This document shows, in pieces, positions 53,475 through 62,923 of a stretch of DNA of 64,000 bases; position 1 is the stretch's first letter, and every line of letters begins with the position of its first letter. The stretch comes from Lichenicoccus sp965276875 (GTDB taxonomy: Bacteria; Pseudomonadota; Alphaproteobacteria; Acetobacterales; Acetobacteraceae). The translations under genes and the position numbers were made by a program. A model generated the notes under the pieces. The model was not told the DNA's origin. It worked only from the letters and a program-made list of their open reading frames with translations, and did no database searches. The stretch is taken from the NCBI RefSeq assembly GCF_965276875.1, contig NZ_OZ255701.1:1612001-1676000 (forward strand), written 5' to 3'.

Positions 53475-55613
53475 ATGGCGGACCGGCACGCGCTGGCTCT
53501 GGTGGCACGGCTGCTCGCCCGTGCGCTGAGCCTGGGCGCGCCGCCGCCGCTCTCGACCGAAGCGCGGCTCGCCAACATCCCCGTGCGCGGCGTCCCCTCG
53601 CACGCGCCGGTGCACATACGCTGGGACCGCCACCAGATCCCCAGTATCGAGGCCGAAAGCCTGCACGATCTCGCGGTCGGGCTTGGCGTCGTGCACGCGC
53701 ATTTGCGGCTCGCCCAGCTCGAGGCGATGCGCCGTCTGGCCACGGCGCGCGTCGCCGAGGCGATCGGCCCAGCCGGAATCGAACTCGACCGCGCCATATT
53801 GCTGATGGATCTCACCCGCGCCGTGCCCGAGATCGAGGCAAGGCTCCCACCCGCCACCCGGCTCTGGGGGAGAGGCTTCGTCGCCGGTATCAATCACATC
53901 ATCACGCAGGCGCCGTCGCTGCCGCACGAGTTCCAGCTGCTCCGCCTGCGCCCGACTCCCTGGACCCTGCGCGACCTGCTCGCGGTCAGCCGTCTGGCCG
54001 CGACCGACATGTCGTGGCTGGTGTTTGCACGCCTGCTGCGCGCGCGCACGCGCCTCGATCCGGCGTCCTGGCGCGCACTCTGGCCGATGCTCCAAGCCGG
54101 CGACAACATCCCCTCACCCGGCAGCAATTCGGCGGCGGTCGCGGCCTCGGCGAGCGCCACCGGCGCCGGCCTGATCGCCTCGGACCCGCATCTCTCCGTG
54201 GCGCAACCGCCGCTCTGGCTCATCGCCGCCCTGCACGCCCCCGGGCTGGACGCGGTCGGCCTGATGATCCCCGGCATCCCGGCAATCGCGCTGGGCCGCA
54301 ACCGCGCCCTCGCCTGGGGCGGCACCAACCTGCACGCGGCCAGCAGCGACCTCGTCGATGTCAGCGGCGAGGCCATAGACGAATGCGTCGTCAGCATCCC
54401 CGTCCGCGATGCCGCACCCGCTTGCCTGCGGCTGCGCCACACCCGCTTCGGCCCGGTGGTCAGCGACGGGCTGTTGCTGCGCTCGGCGTCACCGCTCGCA
54501 CTGCGCTGGGTCGGACACCGCGCCAGCGACGAACTGACCGCGCTCCTCGGGATCCTGCAGGCGGGCAGCCTCGATCAATTCCGCGACGCACTCCGCGGCT
54601 TCGCGGTCCCCGGCCAGACCATGGTCGCGGTCGAGGCCGGGCCGCGTGGCAGCACTGGGCGCACCATCGCCGCCCACGTGCCACGCCGCGCCAACACTAC
54701 GATGCCCGACCTGGTCACGACCCCGGACGCGCTGTGGGATCTCGACGACCTCGTCGTCGCCGCCGACTTTGCCGCCCCCATCGAGACCATCGTCGCCTCC
54801 GCCAACGACCGACCGCACGCCGCCCCGATATCAGTCGGCTTCTTCTTCGCCCCGCCCGACCGTGTGCGCCGCCTGCGCACCCTGCTCGAGACCGGCCCGA
54901 TTACGGCCGCCACGATGGTCGACCTGCAACACGACGTGCTGCAGCCCGGCGCCCTCGCTTTGCGCGACCTGCTGCTGTCCCGCTGCCCGCCGCTGCCACC
55001 GCGCGACACACCCGCGCGCCGCGTCCTCGCCGAATGGGACGGGCGCTACGAGGCCGCATCCGCAGGCGCGCTGGTCTTCGAGGTGCTCACCGCCAACCTG
55101 GCGCGCCGGCTGATCCCCCGCACCCGCCTCGCCATCCTCGCCGCCGTCTGGAGCGGCCGCGGACTGGTCGGGCGCACCATCGCGCATGCCCCGCCCGGTG
55201 CCATACGCGCCGCTTTCGCGCACGCGGCACGCGCTTGGCGGCGTCACCATTGCTGGGGCGCCGCACACCGCATGGCCCTTCGCCACCCGCTCGCCGCCCT
55301 GCCGCTGATCGGCCGGCGCTACGCAGGCTGCACGTTCGCCGCCGACGGCAGCAACGACACCCTCAACAAAAGCGGCCACGGCCTGGTGTTCGGACGCCAC
55401 CGGGTCACCTATGGCGCCGGCGCCCGGCATGTCTCGGATCTTGCCGACGACAACGCCAACCACTTCGTCCTGCTCGGCGGCCAGGACGGCTGGCTCGGCT
55501 CAGCCAACACGCTCGACCAGGTGGCTGTCTGGCGGAACGGCGGCAGCATCACCGTGCCGCTCGATGCGGCGCCGACCAGAGAGTGGCCCCATGAAACCAT
55601 TCTTTCGCCCTGA
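53475..55613 (+). CDS. penicillin acylase family Ntn-hydrolase (S45)
   Basis: A 712-residue precursor. The maturation and catalytic serine is Ser217 in PGSNSAAV (canonical GSNNW-type), followed by SDPHLSVAQPPLWL, which is the conserved dipeptide loop, and a later WGGTNLHAASSDL carrying the oxyanion Asn. So the protein should cut itself into alpha and beta chains and hydrolyse an amide bond, removing an acyl group from an amine. No signal peptide is visible, unusual for the family, suggesting a cytoplasmic enzyme. It overlaps the GH3 gene by 23 bases. Confidence 0.85.
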   Translation: MADRHALALVARLLARALSLGAPPPLSTEARLANIPVRGVPSHAPVHIRWDRHQIPSIEAESLHDLAVGLGVVHAHLRLAQLEAMRRLATARVAEAIGPAGIELDRAILLMDLTRAVPEIEARLPPATRLWGRGFVAGINHIITQAPSLPHEFQLLRLRPTPWTLRDLLAVSRLAATDMSWLVFARLLRARTRLDPASWRALWPMLQAGDNIPSPGSNSAAVAASASATGAGLIASDPHLSVAQPPLWLIAALHAPGLDAVGLMIPGIPAIALGRNRALAWGGTNLHAASSDLVDVSGEAIDECVVSIPVRDAAPACLRLRHTRFGPVVSDGLLLRSASPLALRWVGHRASDELTALLGILQAGSLDQFRDALRGFAVPGQTMVAVEAGPRGSTGRTIAAHVPRRANTTMPDLVTTPDALWDLDDLVVAADFAAPIETIVASANDRPHAAPISVGFFFAPPDRVRRLRTLLETGPITAATMVDLQHDVLQPGALALRDLLLSRCPPLPPRDTPARRVLAEWDGRYEAASAGALVFEVLTANLARRLIPRTRLAILAAVWSGRGLVGRTIAHAPPGAIRAAFAHAARAWRRHHCWGAAHRMALRHPLAALPLIGRRYAGCTFAADGSNDTLNKSGHGLVFGRHRVTYGAGARHVSDLADDNANHFVLLGGQDGWLGSANTLDQVAVWRNGGSITVPLDAAPTREWPHETILSP

Positions 55614-57147
55614 GGGCTTGGACGCCACCCCCTTGCTGCGCGCGTTCGCCGAGCGGCGCCTGCGCACGCTCGGGCGGCAGGATCCGCTGCGCGCGCAGCG
55701 CCAAACACTACGGTCACTGCTGCGACGCGCGGCCCAAACAAGGTTCGGCTTGGATCACGGGTTTGCCCGGATCAGTTCGGTTCGTGACTATCAGGCGCTA
55801 GTCCCCTTGCGCACCTACGAGGATTTCTGGCGGGACTATTTCGCGCCGTCATTTCCAACCCTGCGTGACGTCACCTGGTCCGGGCGTATTCCCGCGTTTG
55901 CGCTGACCAGCGGCACAACCTCTGCCACAAGCAAATATATTCCGGTCAGCGCGGCGATGGCACGGTCCAATATCGGCGCCGGGTTCGATACGCTCGCGTT
56001 TCACCTGGCAAACCGCTCGCACTCACGCCTGTTCGGCGGTCGCAACTGCCTGCTCGGTGGCTCGACCGCGTTGCTGCGACTTGCCCCCGGCGTCGTCGCC
56101 GGCGACCTCAGCGGCATCGCCGCCGCACGCATGCCGCTCTGGGCAGGGCCGCGCGCCTTCCCGCCACGGGCGCTGGCCTTGACCCGCGACTGGGAAGCGA
56201 AGATCGCGGCCCTCGCACCGGCGTCGTTGGCACACGACATACGCAGCCTCTCCGGCACGCCAAGCTGGATGCTGCTGTTCTTCGCGCAGCTCGCGGCCCT
56301 GCATCCGCAACGGCCGAGACGGTTGGCCGCGTTCTATCCGAACCTGGAATTGGTGGTGCATGGCGGCGTCTCGCTCACGCCCTACCGCGACGCGCTGACC
56401 GAATGGCTGGAAGGCAGCCACGCCGAGACGCGCGAAGTCTATGCCGCGAGCGAAGGCTTCATCGCCATCGCCGATCGCGGCCCGGGCGATGGCATGAGGC
56501 TGGTCACGGACCGAGGCCTGTTCTTTGAATTCGTCGAGCCGAAGACTCTAGACGCCGCCAATCCGCCGCGCTTCTGGCTCGCCGACGCCAAGATTGGCGT
56601 GAACTACGCGCTGGTACTGAGCACCAATGCCGGATTATGGTCCTGCATCGTCGGCGACACGGTCATGCTCACCGAACGCAACCCGCCCCGCCTGCTGATC
56701 ACCGGACGCATTGCCGCCACCCTGAACGTCTTTGGCGAACATCTGGTGGCCGACGAGCTGGACCGTGCCGTCACCGAGTCCGCACGCGCATTCGGCGCCA
56801 GCGTCTCTGACTACACCGCCGGACCGCATTTTCCCCCCGAGGCACAGCCACGCGGCGGCCACCTGTTCGTGGTGGAACTCGCCCGGCAGCAGCCGGACCA
56901 GCAAGCCTTCGCACGCGTTCTGGACCAGGCCCTTGCGCGGATGAACGCCGACTATGCCGATCATCGCCGTGGCAATTTCGGTATGCTGCCCCCCACGGTC
57001 TGTCTCGTCGCAACCGGTCGCTTCACTGCCTGGATGCGCGAGCAAGGCCGGCTTGGTGGCCAGAACAAGGTGCCACGCGTCATCAACGACCCGGATCGCT
57101 TCGCGGCGTTGCAGCTCTTCATGGGATGTGTGATCGAGCCGCAATGA
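55591..57147 (+). CDS. GH3 auxin-responsive promoter family acyl-acid-amido synthetase
   Basis: A 518-residue ANL-superfamily enzyme. ATP motif 1 is LTSGTTSATSKYIPV (105-119), motif 2 is YAASEGFIA, and motif 3 lies around VGDTVMLTERNPPRLLITGR; the C-terminal small domain follows. Plant GH3 enzymes adenylate jasmonate or auxin and couple it to an amino acid; bacterial ones are little studied. It is encoded between, and overlaps, a predicted amide hydrolase (23 bases) and an alpha/beta hydrolase (4 bases). The start at 55591 is the only ATG that fits the family N-terminus. Confidence 0.85.
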   Translation: MKPFFRPEGLDATPLLRAFAERRLRTLGRQDPLRAQRQTLRSLLRRAAQTRFGLDHGFARISSVRDYQALVPLRTYEDFWRDYFAPSFPTLRDVTWSGRIPAFALTSGTTSATSKYIPVSAAMARSNIGAGFDTLAFHLANRSHSRLFGGRNCLLGGSTALLRLAPGVVAGDLSGIAAARMPLWAGPRAFPPRALALTRDWEAKIAALAPASLAHDIRSLSGTPSWMLLFFAQLAALHPQRPRRLAAFYPNLELVVHGGVSLTPYRDALTEWLEGSHAETREVYAASEGFIAIADRGPGDGMRLVTDRGLFFEFVEPKTLDAANPPRFWLADAKIGVNYALVLSTNAGLWSCIVGDTVMLTERNPPRLLITGRIAATLNVFGEHLVADELDRAVTESARAFGASVSDYTAGPHFPPEAQPRGGHLFVVELARQQPDQQAFARVLDQALARMNADYADHRRGNFGMLPPTVCLVATGRFTAWMREQGRLGGQNKVPRVINDPDRFAALQLFMGCVIEPQ

Positions 57148-58064
57148 AACCAGCAGCACCCATAGGCGCAGCCCTCGCGGGCGCCGTTGCCGCCTGGCTC
57201 TACACGCCGGATAAGTCGGCGGCGGCGCTTGAGAAGAAGTATCTTGATTCACCCGCCGATTATCGCGAAGTGGCCGGCATCCGCCTGCATCTGCGCGACA
57301 CCGGCCCGAGCGACGCACCGGCGGTGATCCTGCTGCACGGCTTCGGATCGAGCCTGCATACCTGGCAGCCTTGGGCGGAAAGATTGTCCACCGACAACCG
57401 CGTCATCCGCTACGATCTGCCCGGCTTCGGACTGACTGGCCCGGACCCCAGCGGCGACTATTCCGACAGGCGCGGCATCGCCATCCTTGCCGCCCTGATG
57501 GACGACCTCGGGATCGCCAGGGCCAGCCTCGTCGGCAACTCGATGGGCGGCAAGCTCGCCTGGACATTCGCGGAAGCGCACCCCGACCGCGTTAGACGAC
57601 TGGTGCTGATCGCACCGGACGGGTTCGCCAGTCCCGGCTTCGACTACGGCAAAGCGGCCCGTATTCCGCCGGCAGTACGGCTGCTCCCGTTCGTGCTGCC
57701 GCGTTTGCTGCTGCGATCGAGCCTGGCCCCCGCCTACGGCGATCGCGGCAAGCTGACGCGCAGCCTGGTTACACGCTACCGCGACCTGATGCTCGCACCC
57801 GGCAACCGGCGCGCGATGATCGCGAGAATGCAACAGGTCATGCTGGAAGACCCAAGACCCGCTCTCCGACGCATAAAAGCGCCGACTTTGCTCCTCTGGG
57901 GCGAGAAGGACGCGATGATCCCGATCGCCCATGCCCAGGACTATCTCGCCAGCTTGCCAAACGCGATGCTTGTGGCATTGCCTGGGCTCGGCCACGTACT
58001 CTTTGAGGAAGCCCCGGCGATCGCGCTCGTGCCAATCACAAGCTTCCTTGCAGGAAACCCGTGA
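57144..58064 (+). CDS. alpha/beta hydrolase
   Basis: A 306-residue hydrolase. It has the oxyanion LLHGFGSSLHTW (about 64-75), the nucleophile in GNSMGGK (about 132-138), an acidic residue in LLLWGEKDAMIP and a C-terminal His in GLGHVLFEEA. The first 20 residues form a possible signal anchor (GAALAGAVAAWLY). Esterase or thioesterase activity is likely. It overlaps the GH3 gene by 4 bases (ATGA), so the three genes form one translational unit. Confidence 0.85.
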   Translation: MKPAAPIGAALAGAVAAWLYTPDKSAAALEKKYLDSPADYREVAGIRLHLRDTGPSDAPAVILLHGFGSSLHTWQPWAERLSTDNRVIRYDLPGFGLTGPDPSGDYSDRRGIAILAALMDDLGIARASLVGNSMGGKLAWTFAEAHPDRVRRLVLIAPDGFASPGFDYGKAARIPPAVRLLPFVLPRLLLRSSLAPAYGDRGKLTRSLVTRYRDLMLAPGNRRAMIARMQQVMLEDPRPALRRIKAPTLLLWGEKDAMIPIAHAQDYLASLPNAMLVALPGLGHVLFEEAPAIALVPITSFLAGNP

Positions 58065-58125
58065 TTCGCATGCAGTCGGCAACATAAGCCCTGCCAAAAG
58101 GCAGACCTCGGCAAGGGAGGGTCAT

Positions 58126-59421
58126 GTGAGTTCGTCATCACCATCGAAGCATTACACGCTGTATCTCGTGCTCATCGCGCTGGCCGGTTGGGCTCTCGCT
58201 TCTTACGACGTGAATCTTCTTGTCCTTGCATTGCCAGCCATTGCCAAGGGACTTCATATTTCACAGACAGGCGTGGGCATTCTCGGCTTCTTCGTCTATG
58301 CGGCACAGTTCTGCATCACGCTATTTGCCGGATACGGCATGGACCGCTTTGGCAGGCGTCGCGTCTGGATGTTCTGCCTGGCAGGGACGGCGATCTTCAC
58401 CGGTCTCACCTACTTTGTGCAGAATTACTGGCAGCTGGTATTTGTTCGCGCTGTCGCGTCGGGTCTGGCCTATTCAGAACTCGCCGTGTCGATCACGATC
58501 GTCAACGAGCAGTTGCCGGCGCGCGGACGCGGGCTGCTCTACTCGATCGTTCAGGGCGGCTGGCCGCTTGGCGTCTTTCTCGCCTCCGGCGTCTACCTTG
58601 TCTTCGGCCAGTTCGGATGGCGCGTTGTTTTCCTGCTTGGCGTGATCCCGATTGTCGCCGTGATCGTCGGCCGTTTCTTTGTGCGCGAGTCGAGCCGCTA
58701 TGAACATGTCCAGGAGGTCAAGCGCGCCCGCAGGGCTGGAGATGAGACGCGTGTGCAGGCACTGCTGGCGCAACAAAGCGTGGCCGTCGAGGAACTGGAC
58801 CGCGTGACGATCGGCCAGCTGTTCGCGGCCAAAGGATATATCCGCAGGCAACTCGTCTGGCTTTCGATCACCTGGATCATCTACGGCACCAGCTATGTCG
58901 CAACCAATTTTTACATCACCTACTGGCTGACCAAGTTCAAAGGCTTTTCTTCGTCCAGCGCCAGCGTGTTGCTGTTGATATCGGGAGGCATCGGCTTCTT
59001 TTTCTACATACTGGGCGGCTGGCTTGGCGAGCGATACGGGCGGCGCGAGGTCATCATCGTGACGGGCGCGCTTGTGGCGCCGCTCAGCCTGCTGTTTCTC
59101 ATCGCACAACAGTCATGGCTGGTGGCCGTTATCTACTTCCTGCTTTACCAGGCGACGAACGGCACCTGGTCCGGTGCTGGCTACGCCTATCAGGGCGAGA
59201 GCTTCCCGACCCGGGTCCGCGGCACGGCGATCGGCTTCCTCAGCGCGATGCAGGTGCTCGGCTTTGTTATCGGCACGCTGATCTGGACGGGTTTGAGCCA
59301 GACCAGCACACCCACGATCACCTGGCTCGTGCTCGCCGTACTGGTCTCGCTTGGTCTATGGACGACGCTGCTCCTGCGGCGGATCCCGCCGCACCAGGAG
59401 CTGGAGGAGATCAGCCAATAG
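58126..59421 (+). CDS. MFS transporter (sugar or metabolite carrier)
   Basis: A 431-residue carrier with twelve hydrophobic segments and the signature GMDRFGRRRVW between helices 2 and 3, repeated as GGWLGERYGRRE in the second half. GTG at 58126 is used because GGGAGG stands 5 bases before it; an ATG at 58124 is out of frame. It lies 61 bases after the hydrolase, so it could move the product or substrate of the acylase-GH3 unit, but its own substrate is unknown. Confidence 0.82.
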   Translation: MSSSSPSKHYTLYLVLIALAGWALASYDVNLLVLALPAIAKGLHISQTGVGILGFFVYAAQFCITLFAGYGMDRFGRRRVWMFCLAGTAIFTGLTYFVQNYWQLVFVRAVASGLAYSELAVSITIVNEQLPARGRGLLYSIVQGGWPLGVFLASGVYLVFGQFGWRVVFLLGVIPIVAVIVGRFFVRESSRYEHVQEVKRARRAGDETRVQALLAQQSVAVEELDRVTIGQLFAAKGYIRRQLVWLSITWIIYGTSYVATNFYITYWLTKFKGFSSSSASVLLLISGGIGFFFYILGGWLGERYGRREVIIVTGALVAPLSLLFLIAQQSWLVAVIYFLLYQATNGTWSGAGYAYQGESFPTRVRGTAIGFLSAMQVLGFVIGTLIWTGLSQTSTPTITWLVLAVLVSLGLWTTLLLRRIPPHQELEEISQ

Positions 59422-59868
59422 CGCCCGCGTTTCCGGTGCGGCACAAGCGGGCTTGGCTCTCTTGCGAGGGGCGGCAAAACCGCCTACGGAATTGTCAGGC
59501 AAATGTTTTCACAATGAATCGCGGCTGCAACCGCGTCTGGCGCCCTGGTGGGAGAAAGCGCATGTCGGTCAGCCGAACGCCGGTATCCCGCGCGCCGTGG
59601 CATGGACCCGCGGCATCCGATCGAGGCGCCGGCAGGTCTGCGTCGTCGCGTGACCCCTCGGCCCACTCATGGAGTGCAGCCGCGCCGGGCGATTGGCGAG
59701 ACCGCCGGTGGCATTCAAGCACAGCTATTCCTTTGGAAGTCGGACGCGACAGCGGGACGCGCGGCAGGGCGAAGCCGCCGCTTATCATGTCCAGCCGCGT
59801 ATCATGCCCATAGGGCCACGCGCGGCGCCCGCGATCACTTTGCAGACCAGACAGTCCAGGAGCGACAT
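59422..59868. other. 447-bp intergenic region upstream of the frc operon
   Basis: No gene is supported here. There is a GGCGG-caaaa-CCGCC hairpin near 59471-59485 that could end the MFS transcript, and an ATTGT/ACAAT inverted pair at 59491-59515 (25 bp in all) that could be an operator for a sugar-responsive LacI or ROK regulator. An in-frame extension of frcB into this region has no family match. Confidence 0.35.
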
Positions 59869-60900
59869 ATGACCAAGAAGAACCTTCTCGCCACCGTTGC
59901 CGCCGCAAGCGTCGCGGGCGCGCTTGCCGCGAGTGCCGCGGCACAAGCGGCCCCGGTCGAAGCCTGCCTGATCACCAAGACGGATTCCAACCCTTATTTC
60001 GTCACCATGCGCACGGGTGCGAAGAGCGAGGCCAGGAAGCTTGGCGTCGATCTCAAGACCTATGCGGGCAAGTATGATGGCGACAACCAGACCCAGGTCT
60101 CCGCGATCGAGAGCTGCATCGCCGACGGCGCCAAGGGCATCCTGATCACGCCATCGGATACCAAGGCCATCGTGCCCACCGTCGAGAAGGCGCGCCAAGC
60201 GGGGCTGCTCGTGATCGCTCTCGACACCCCGTTGAGCCCGGTGTCGGCTGCCGACATGACGTTTGCCACCGACAATTTCCAGGCCGGCCGACTCATCGGG
60301 CAATGGGCCCACGCCCATCTCGGGGACAAGGCCCGCGATGCCAAGATCGCGATGCTCGACCTCGCGGTTTCACATCCAACAGTCGGCTTTGACCGCGACC
60401 ACGGCTTCCTCTCCGGCTTCGGTGTGAAGATCGCCAATCCGGAGCAATTCAACGTGCCCGATCCGCGGATCGTCGGCCATGCCGTGACCGGCGGCGCCGA
60501 AGAAGGCGGACAGAAGGGAATGGAGTCGCTGCTTGCGCGCAACCCGGACATCACTCTCGTCTACGCCATCAATGAACCCGCGGCCTTTGGGGCGTATCAG
60601 GCGCTGAAGTCCGTCGGCAAGGCGGGTGACGTGACGATCGTCGCGATCGACGGCAGCTGCACCGGCGTCAAAGGCGTAAAAGCCGGCATGATCGCGGCGG
60701 ATTCACAGCAATATCCGTTGAAGATGGCGGCACTCGGCGTCAAGGCGATCGCCGATTTTGCCAAGACCGGACAGAAGCCGCAGGCCAGCGCGGGCAAGGA
60801 TTTCTACGACACCGGGACCAAGCTGGTCACGGCCCATCCTGAGCCGGGCGTGCCTTCGATCACGCCGGCCGAGGGTGCGAAACTGTGCTGGGGCAAGTAA
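59869..60900 (+). CDS. frcB: fructose-type ABC transporter binding protein FrcB
   Basis: A 343-residue periplasmic binding protein with a Sec signal peptide (ending near AAAQA). The mature N-terminus CLITKTDSNPYFVTMRTGAK and YAGKYDGDNQTQV closely resemble rhizobial FrcB, and IADGAKGILITPSDTKAIVP is a shared hallmark. CAGGAGCGAC stands before the ATG. It delivers fructose (or a ribose/mannose-like sugar) to FrcC. Confidence 0.88.
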   Translation: MTKKNLLATVAAASVAGALAASAAAQAAPVEACLITKTDSNPYFVTMRTGAKSEARKLGVDLKTYAGKYDGDNQTQVSAIESCIADGAKGILITPSDTKAIVPTVEKARQAGLLVIALDTPLSPVSAADMTFATDNFQAGRLIGQWAHAHLGDKARDAKIAMLDLAVSHPTVGFDRDHGFLSGFGVKIANPEQFNVPDPRIVGHAVTGGAEEGGQKGMESLLARNPDITLVYAINEPAAFGAYQALKSVGKAGDVTIVAIDGSCTGVKGVKAGMIAADSQQYPLKMAALGVKAIADFAKTGQKPQASAGKDFYDTGTKLVTAHPEPGVPSITPAEGAKLCWGK

Positions 60901-60922
60901 CGCAGGACGCCGGAGGAAACCG

Positions 60923-62014
60923 ATGTCCACCATGAACGAGGGCCAATCCGGCTTTGAGGTCGGGGCGGCCCCGGGGGCGTCCAGGGGGAGTGAGACGGTC
61001 GCCGAGTTCGTCCACCATCGGACGCCGCTGGAGCGGTTGCAGCATGTGCTGCATGAAACGCCCGCGCTCGCGCCGCTGCTGGTTCTGGTCGTCTCGCTGA
61101 TCGGCTTCGGCATCCTTGTCGGTGCGCGCTTCTTCTCCGCCTATGCGCTGACGCTGATCCTCCAGCAGGTGATGATCACCGGCATCGTCGGCGTTGCCCA
61201 GTCGCTGGTGATCCTGACCGCGGGCATTGACCTCTCCGTCGGCGCCATCATGGTGTTGTCGACGGTGATGATGGGTCAGTGCGCGTTTGCCTACGGTCTG
61301 CCGGCCTGGCTCGCGATCGTGTGCGGCTTCGGGCTTGGCACCGCGGTCGGCGCGCTGAACGGCGTGCTGGTTGCGTTGATGCGGCTGCCGCCCTTCATCG
61401 TCACACTCGGCACCTGGCAGATCACGCTCGCCGCCAACTACCTCTACTCGCAGAACCAGACCATCGGCGCCGCACAAATCGAGCTGCAGGCGCCGCTGCT
61501 GGGTTACCTCGGCAGCACCTTCAGACTCGGCGGCAAGGGTGGTGCGACGTTCACCTATGGCGTGGTGCTGATGCTGGCCCTGGTGCTGCTGTTCGCCTAC
61601 ATCCTGCGCCATACCGCATGGGGCCGGCACGTGTATGCCGTGGGCGACGACCCGGAGGCGGCCGCATTGGCCGGCGTGCGAGTCAAGCGGATGCTGGTCA
61701 GCGTCTATGTGCTCTCGGGAATGATCTGTGGCCTCGCCGGATGGGCGTTGATCGGGCGGATCGGCGCGATCTCGCCGAATTCCGGCCAGTTCGAGAACAT
61801 CAATTCAATTACCGCGACAGTCATCGGCGGCATCTCGCTGTTCGGCGGCCGCGGCTCGATCCTCGGCATGATCTTCGGGGCGCTGATCGTCGGCGTCTTC
61901 ACACTTGGTCTGAACATGTATGGCACCGATCCGCAATGGACCTACCTGCTGATCGGCGCGCTGATCATCACGGCGGTGGCGGTGGATCAATGGATCAGAA
62001 AGGCGGCGGTTTGA
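60923..62014 (+). CDS. frcC: fructose-type ABC transporter permease FrcC
   Basis: A 363-residue RbsC-type permease with around ten helices. It includes VILTAGIDLSVGAIMVLS (the conserved permease motif) and YAVGDDPEAAALAGVRVKR (the EAA-like loop). GGAGG stands before the ATG at normal distance. It overlaps frcA by one base (TGATG). Confidence 0.88.
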   Translation: MSTMNEGQSGFEVGAAPGASRGSETVAEFVHHRTPLERLQHVLHETPALAPLLVLVVSLIGFGILVGARFFSAYALTLILQQVMITGIVGVAQSLVILTAGIDLSVGAIMVLSTVMMGQCAFAYGLPAWLAIVCGFGLGTAVGALNGVLVALMRLPPFIVTLGTWQITLAANYLYSQNQTIGAAQIELQAPLLGYLGSTFRLGGKGGATFTYGVVLMLALVLLFAYILRHTAWGRHVYAVGDDPEAAALAGVRVKRMLVSVYVLSGMICGLAGWALIGRIGAISPNSGQFENINSITATVIGGISLFGGRGSILGMIFGALIVGVFTLGLNMYGTDPQWTYLLIGALIITAVAVDQWIRKAAV

Positions 62015-62787
62015 TGCAACCGATCCTCTCGGCCAGCAAGCTGGTCAAGCGCTACGGCCGCGTCACCGCGCTCGACCATTGCGACTTCGAGCTCTACCCG
62101 GGCGAAATCCTCGCGGTCATCGGCGACAACGGCGCCGGCAAATCCTCGCTGATCAAGGCGGTCTCCGGCGCGGTCACCGTCGACGAGGGCGAGATCTTCC
62201 TCGACGGCAAGCAGGTCCGCTTCGCCTCGCCGCTCGATGCGCGCGCGGCCGGCATCGAGACGGTCTATCAGACGCTCGCCATGTCGCCCGGCCTGTCGAT
62301 CGCCGACAACATGTTCATGGGTCGCGAACTGCGCAAGCCGGGCTTCATGGGAACGGTGTTCCGCAAGCTCGACCACGCCGAGATGCAACGTATATCCCGC
62401 GAAAAGCTTAACGACCTCGGTCTGATGACGATCCAGAACATCAACCAGGCGGTCGAGACACTCTCGGGCGGCCAGCGGCAGGGTGTCGCGGTCGCCCGCG
62501 CGGCGGCCTTCGGCTCGAAGGTCATCATTCTGGATGAGCCGACGGCAGCACTCGGCGTGAAGGAGTCGCGCCGCGTGCTGGAGCTCATTGCCGACGTGAA
62601 GTCGCGCGGCATCCCGATCATCCTGATCAGCCACAACATGCCGCATGTGTTCGAGGTGGCCGACCGGGTGCACATTCACCGGCTTGGCCGACGGCTCTGC
62701 GTCATCGATCCGAAGCAGCACAGCATGTCGGACGCGGTCGCCTTCATGACCGGAGCCCGCGTGCCCGACGAGGTGCTCGCCGCCTGA
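62014..62787 (+). CDS. frcA: fructose-type ABC transporter ATP-binding protein FrcA
   Basis: A 257-residue single ATPase. Walker A is GDNGAGKS (about 38-45), the signature is LSGGQRQGVAVARA and Walker B is IILDEPTAALG. Unlike RbsA it has only one ATP domain, as in FrcA. It drives the FrcBC transporter. The set frcB-frcC-frcA matches the order known from rhizobia. Confidence 0.9.
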   Translation: MQPILSASKLVKRYGRVTALDHCDFELYPGEILAVIGDNGAGKSSLIKAVSGAVTVDEGEIFLDGKQVRFASPLDARAAGIETVYQTLAMSPGLSIADNMFMGRELRKPGFMGTVFRKLDHAEMQRISREKLNDLGLMTIQNINQAVETLSGGQRQGVAVARAAAFGSKVIILDEPTAALGVKESRRVLELIADVKSRGIPIILISHNMPHVFEVADRVHIHRLGRRLCVIDPKQHSMSDAVAFMTGARVPDEVLAA

Positions 62788-62923
62788 CCGGCAGAGAACG
62801 ACGTCAAGCATCGAGCTCAGGAGCCTGTCGTTAGCCTTCCGCCGACGGTGTCGTAATCGGCGCTTCGAGCACGTCGCGCCATTTTGAGTCGCCATGATCG
62901 AGGGCGACCGGAGAGGTAATGAC

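Noticed and set aside
59548..59868. N-terminal extension of frcB
   Set aside because: The added residues have no match; the ATG at 59869 has a ribosome site and starts a clean signal peptide.
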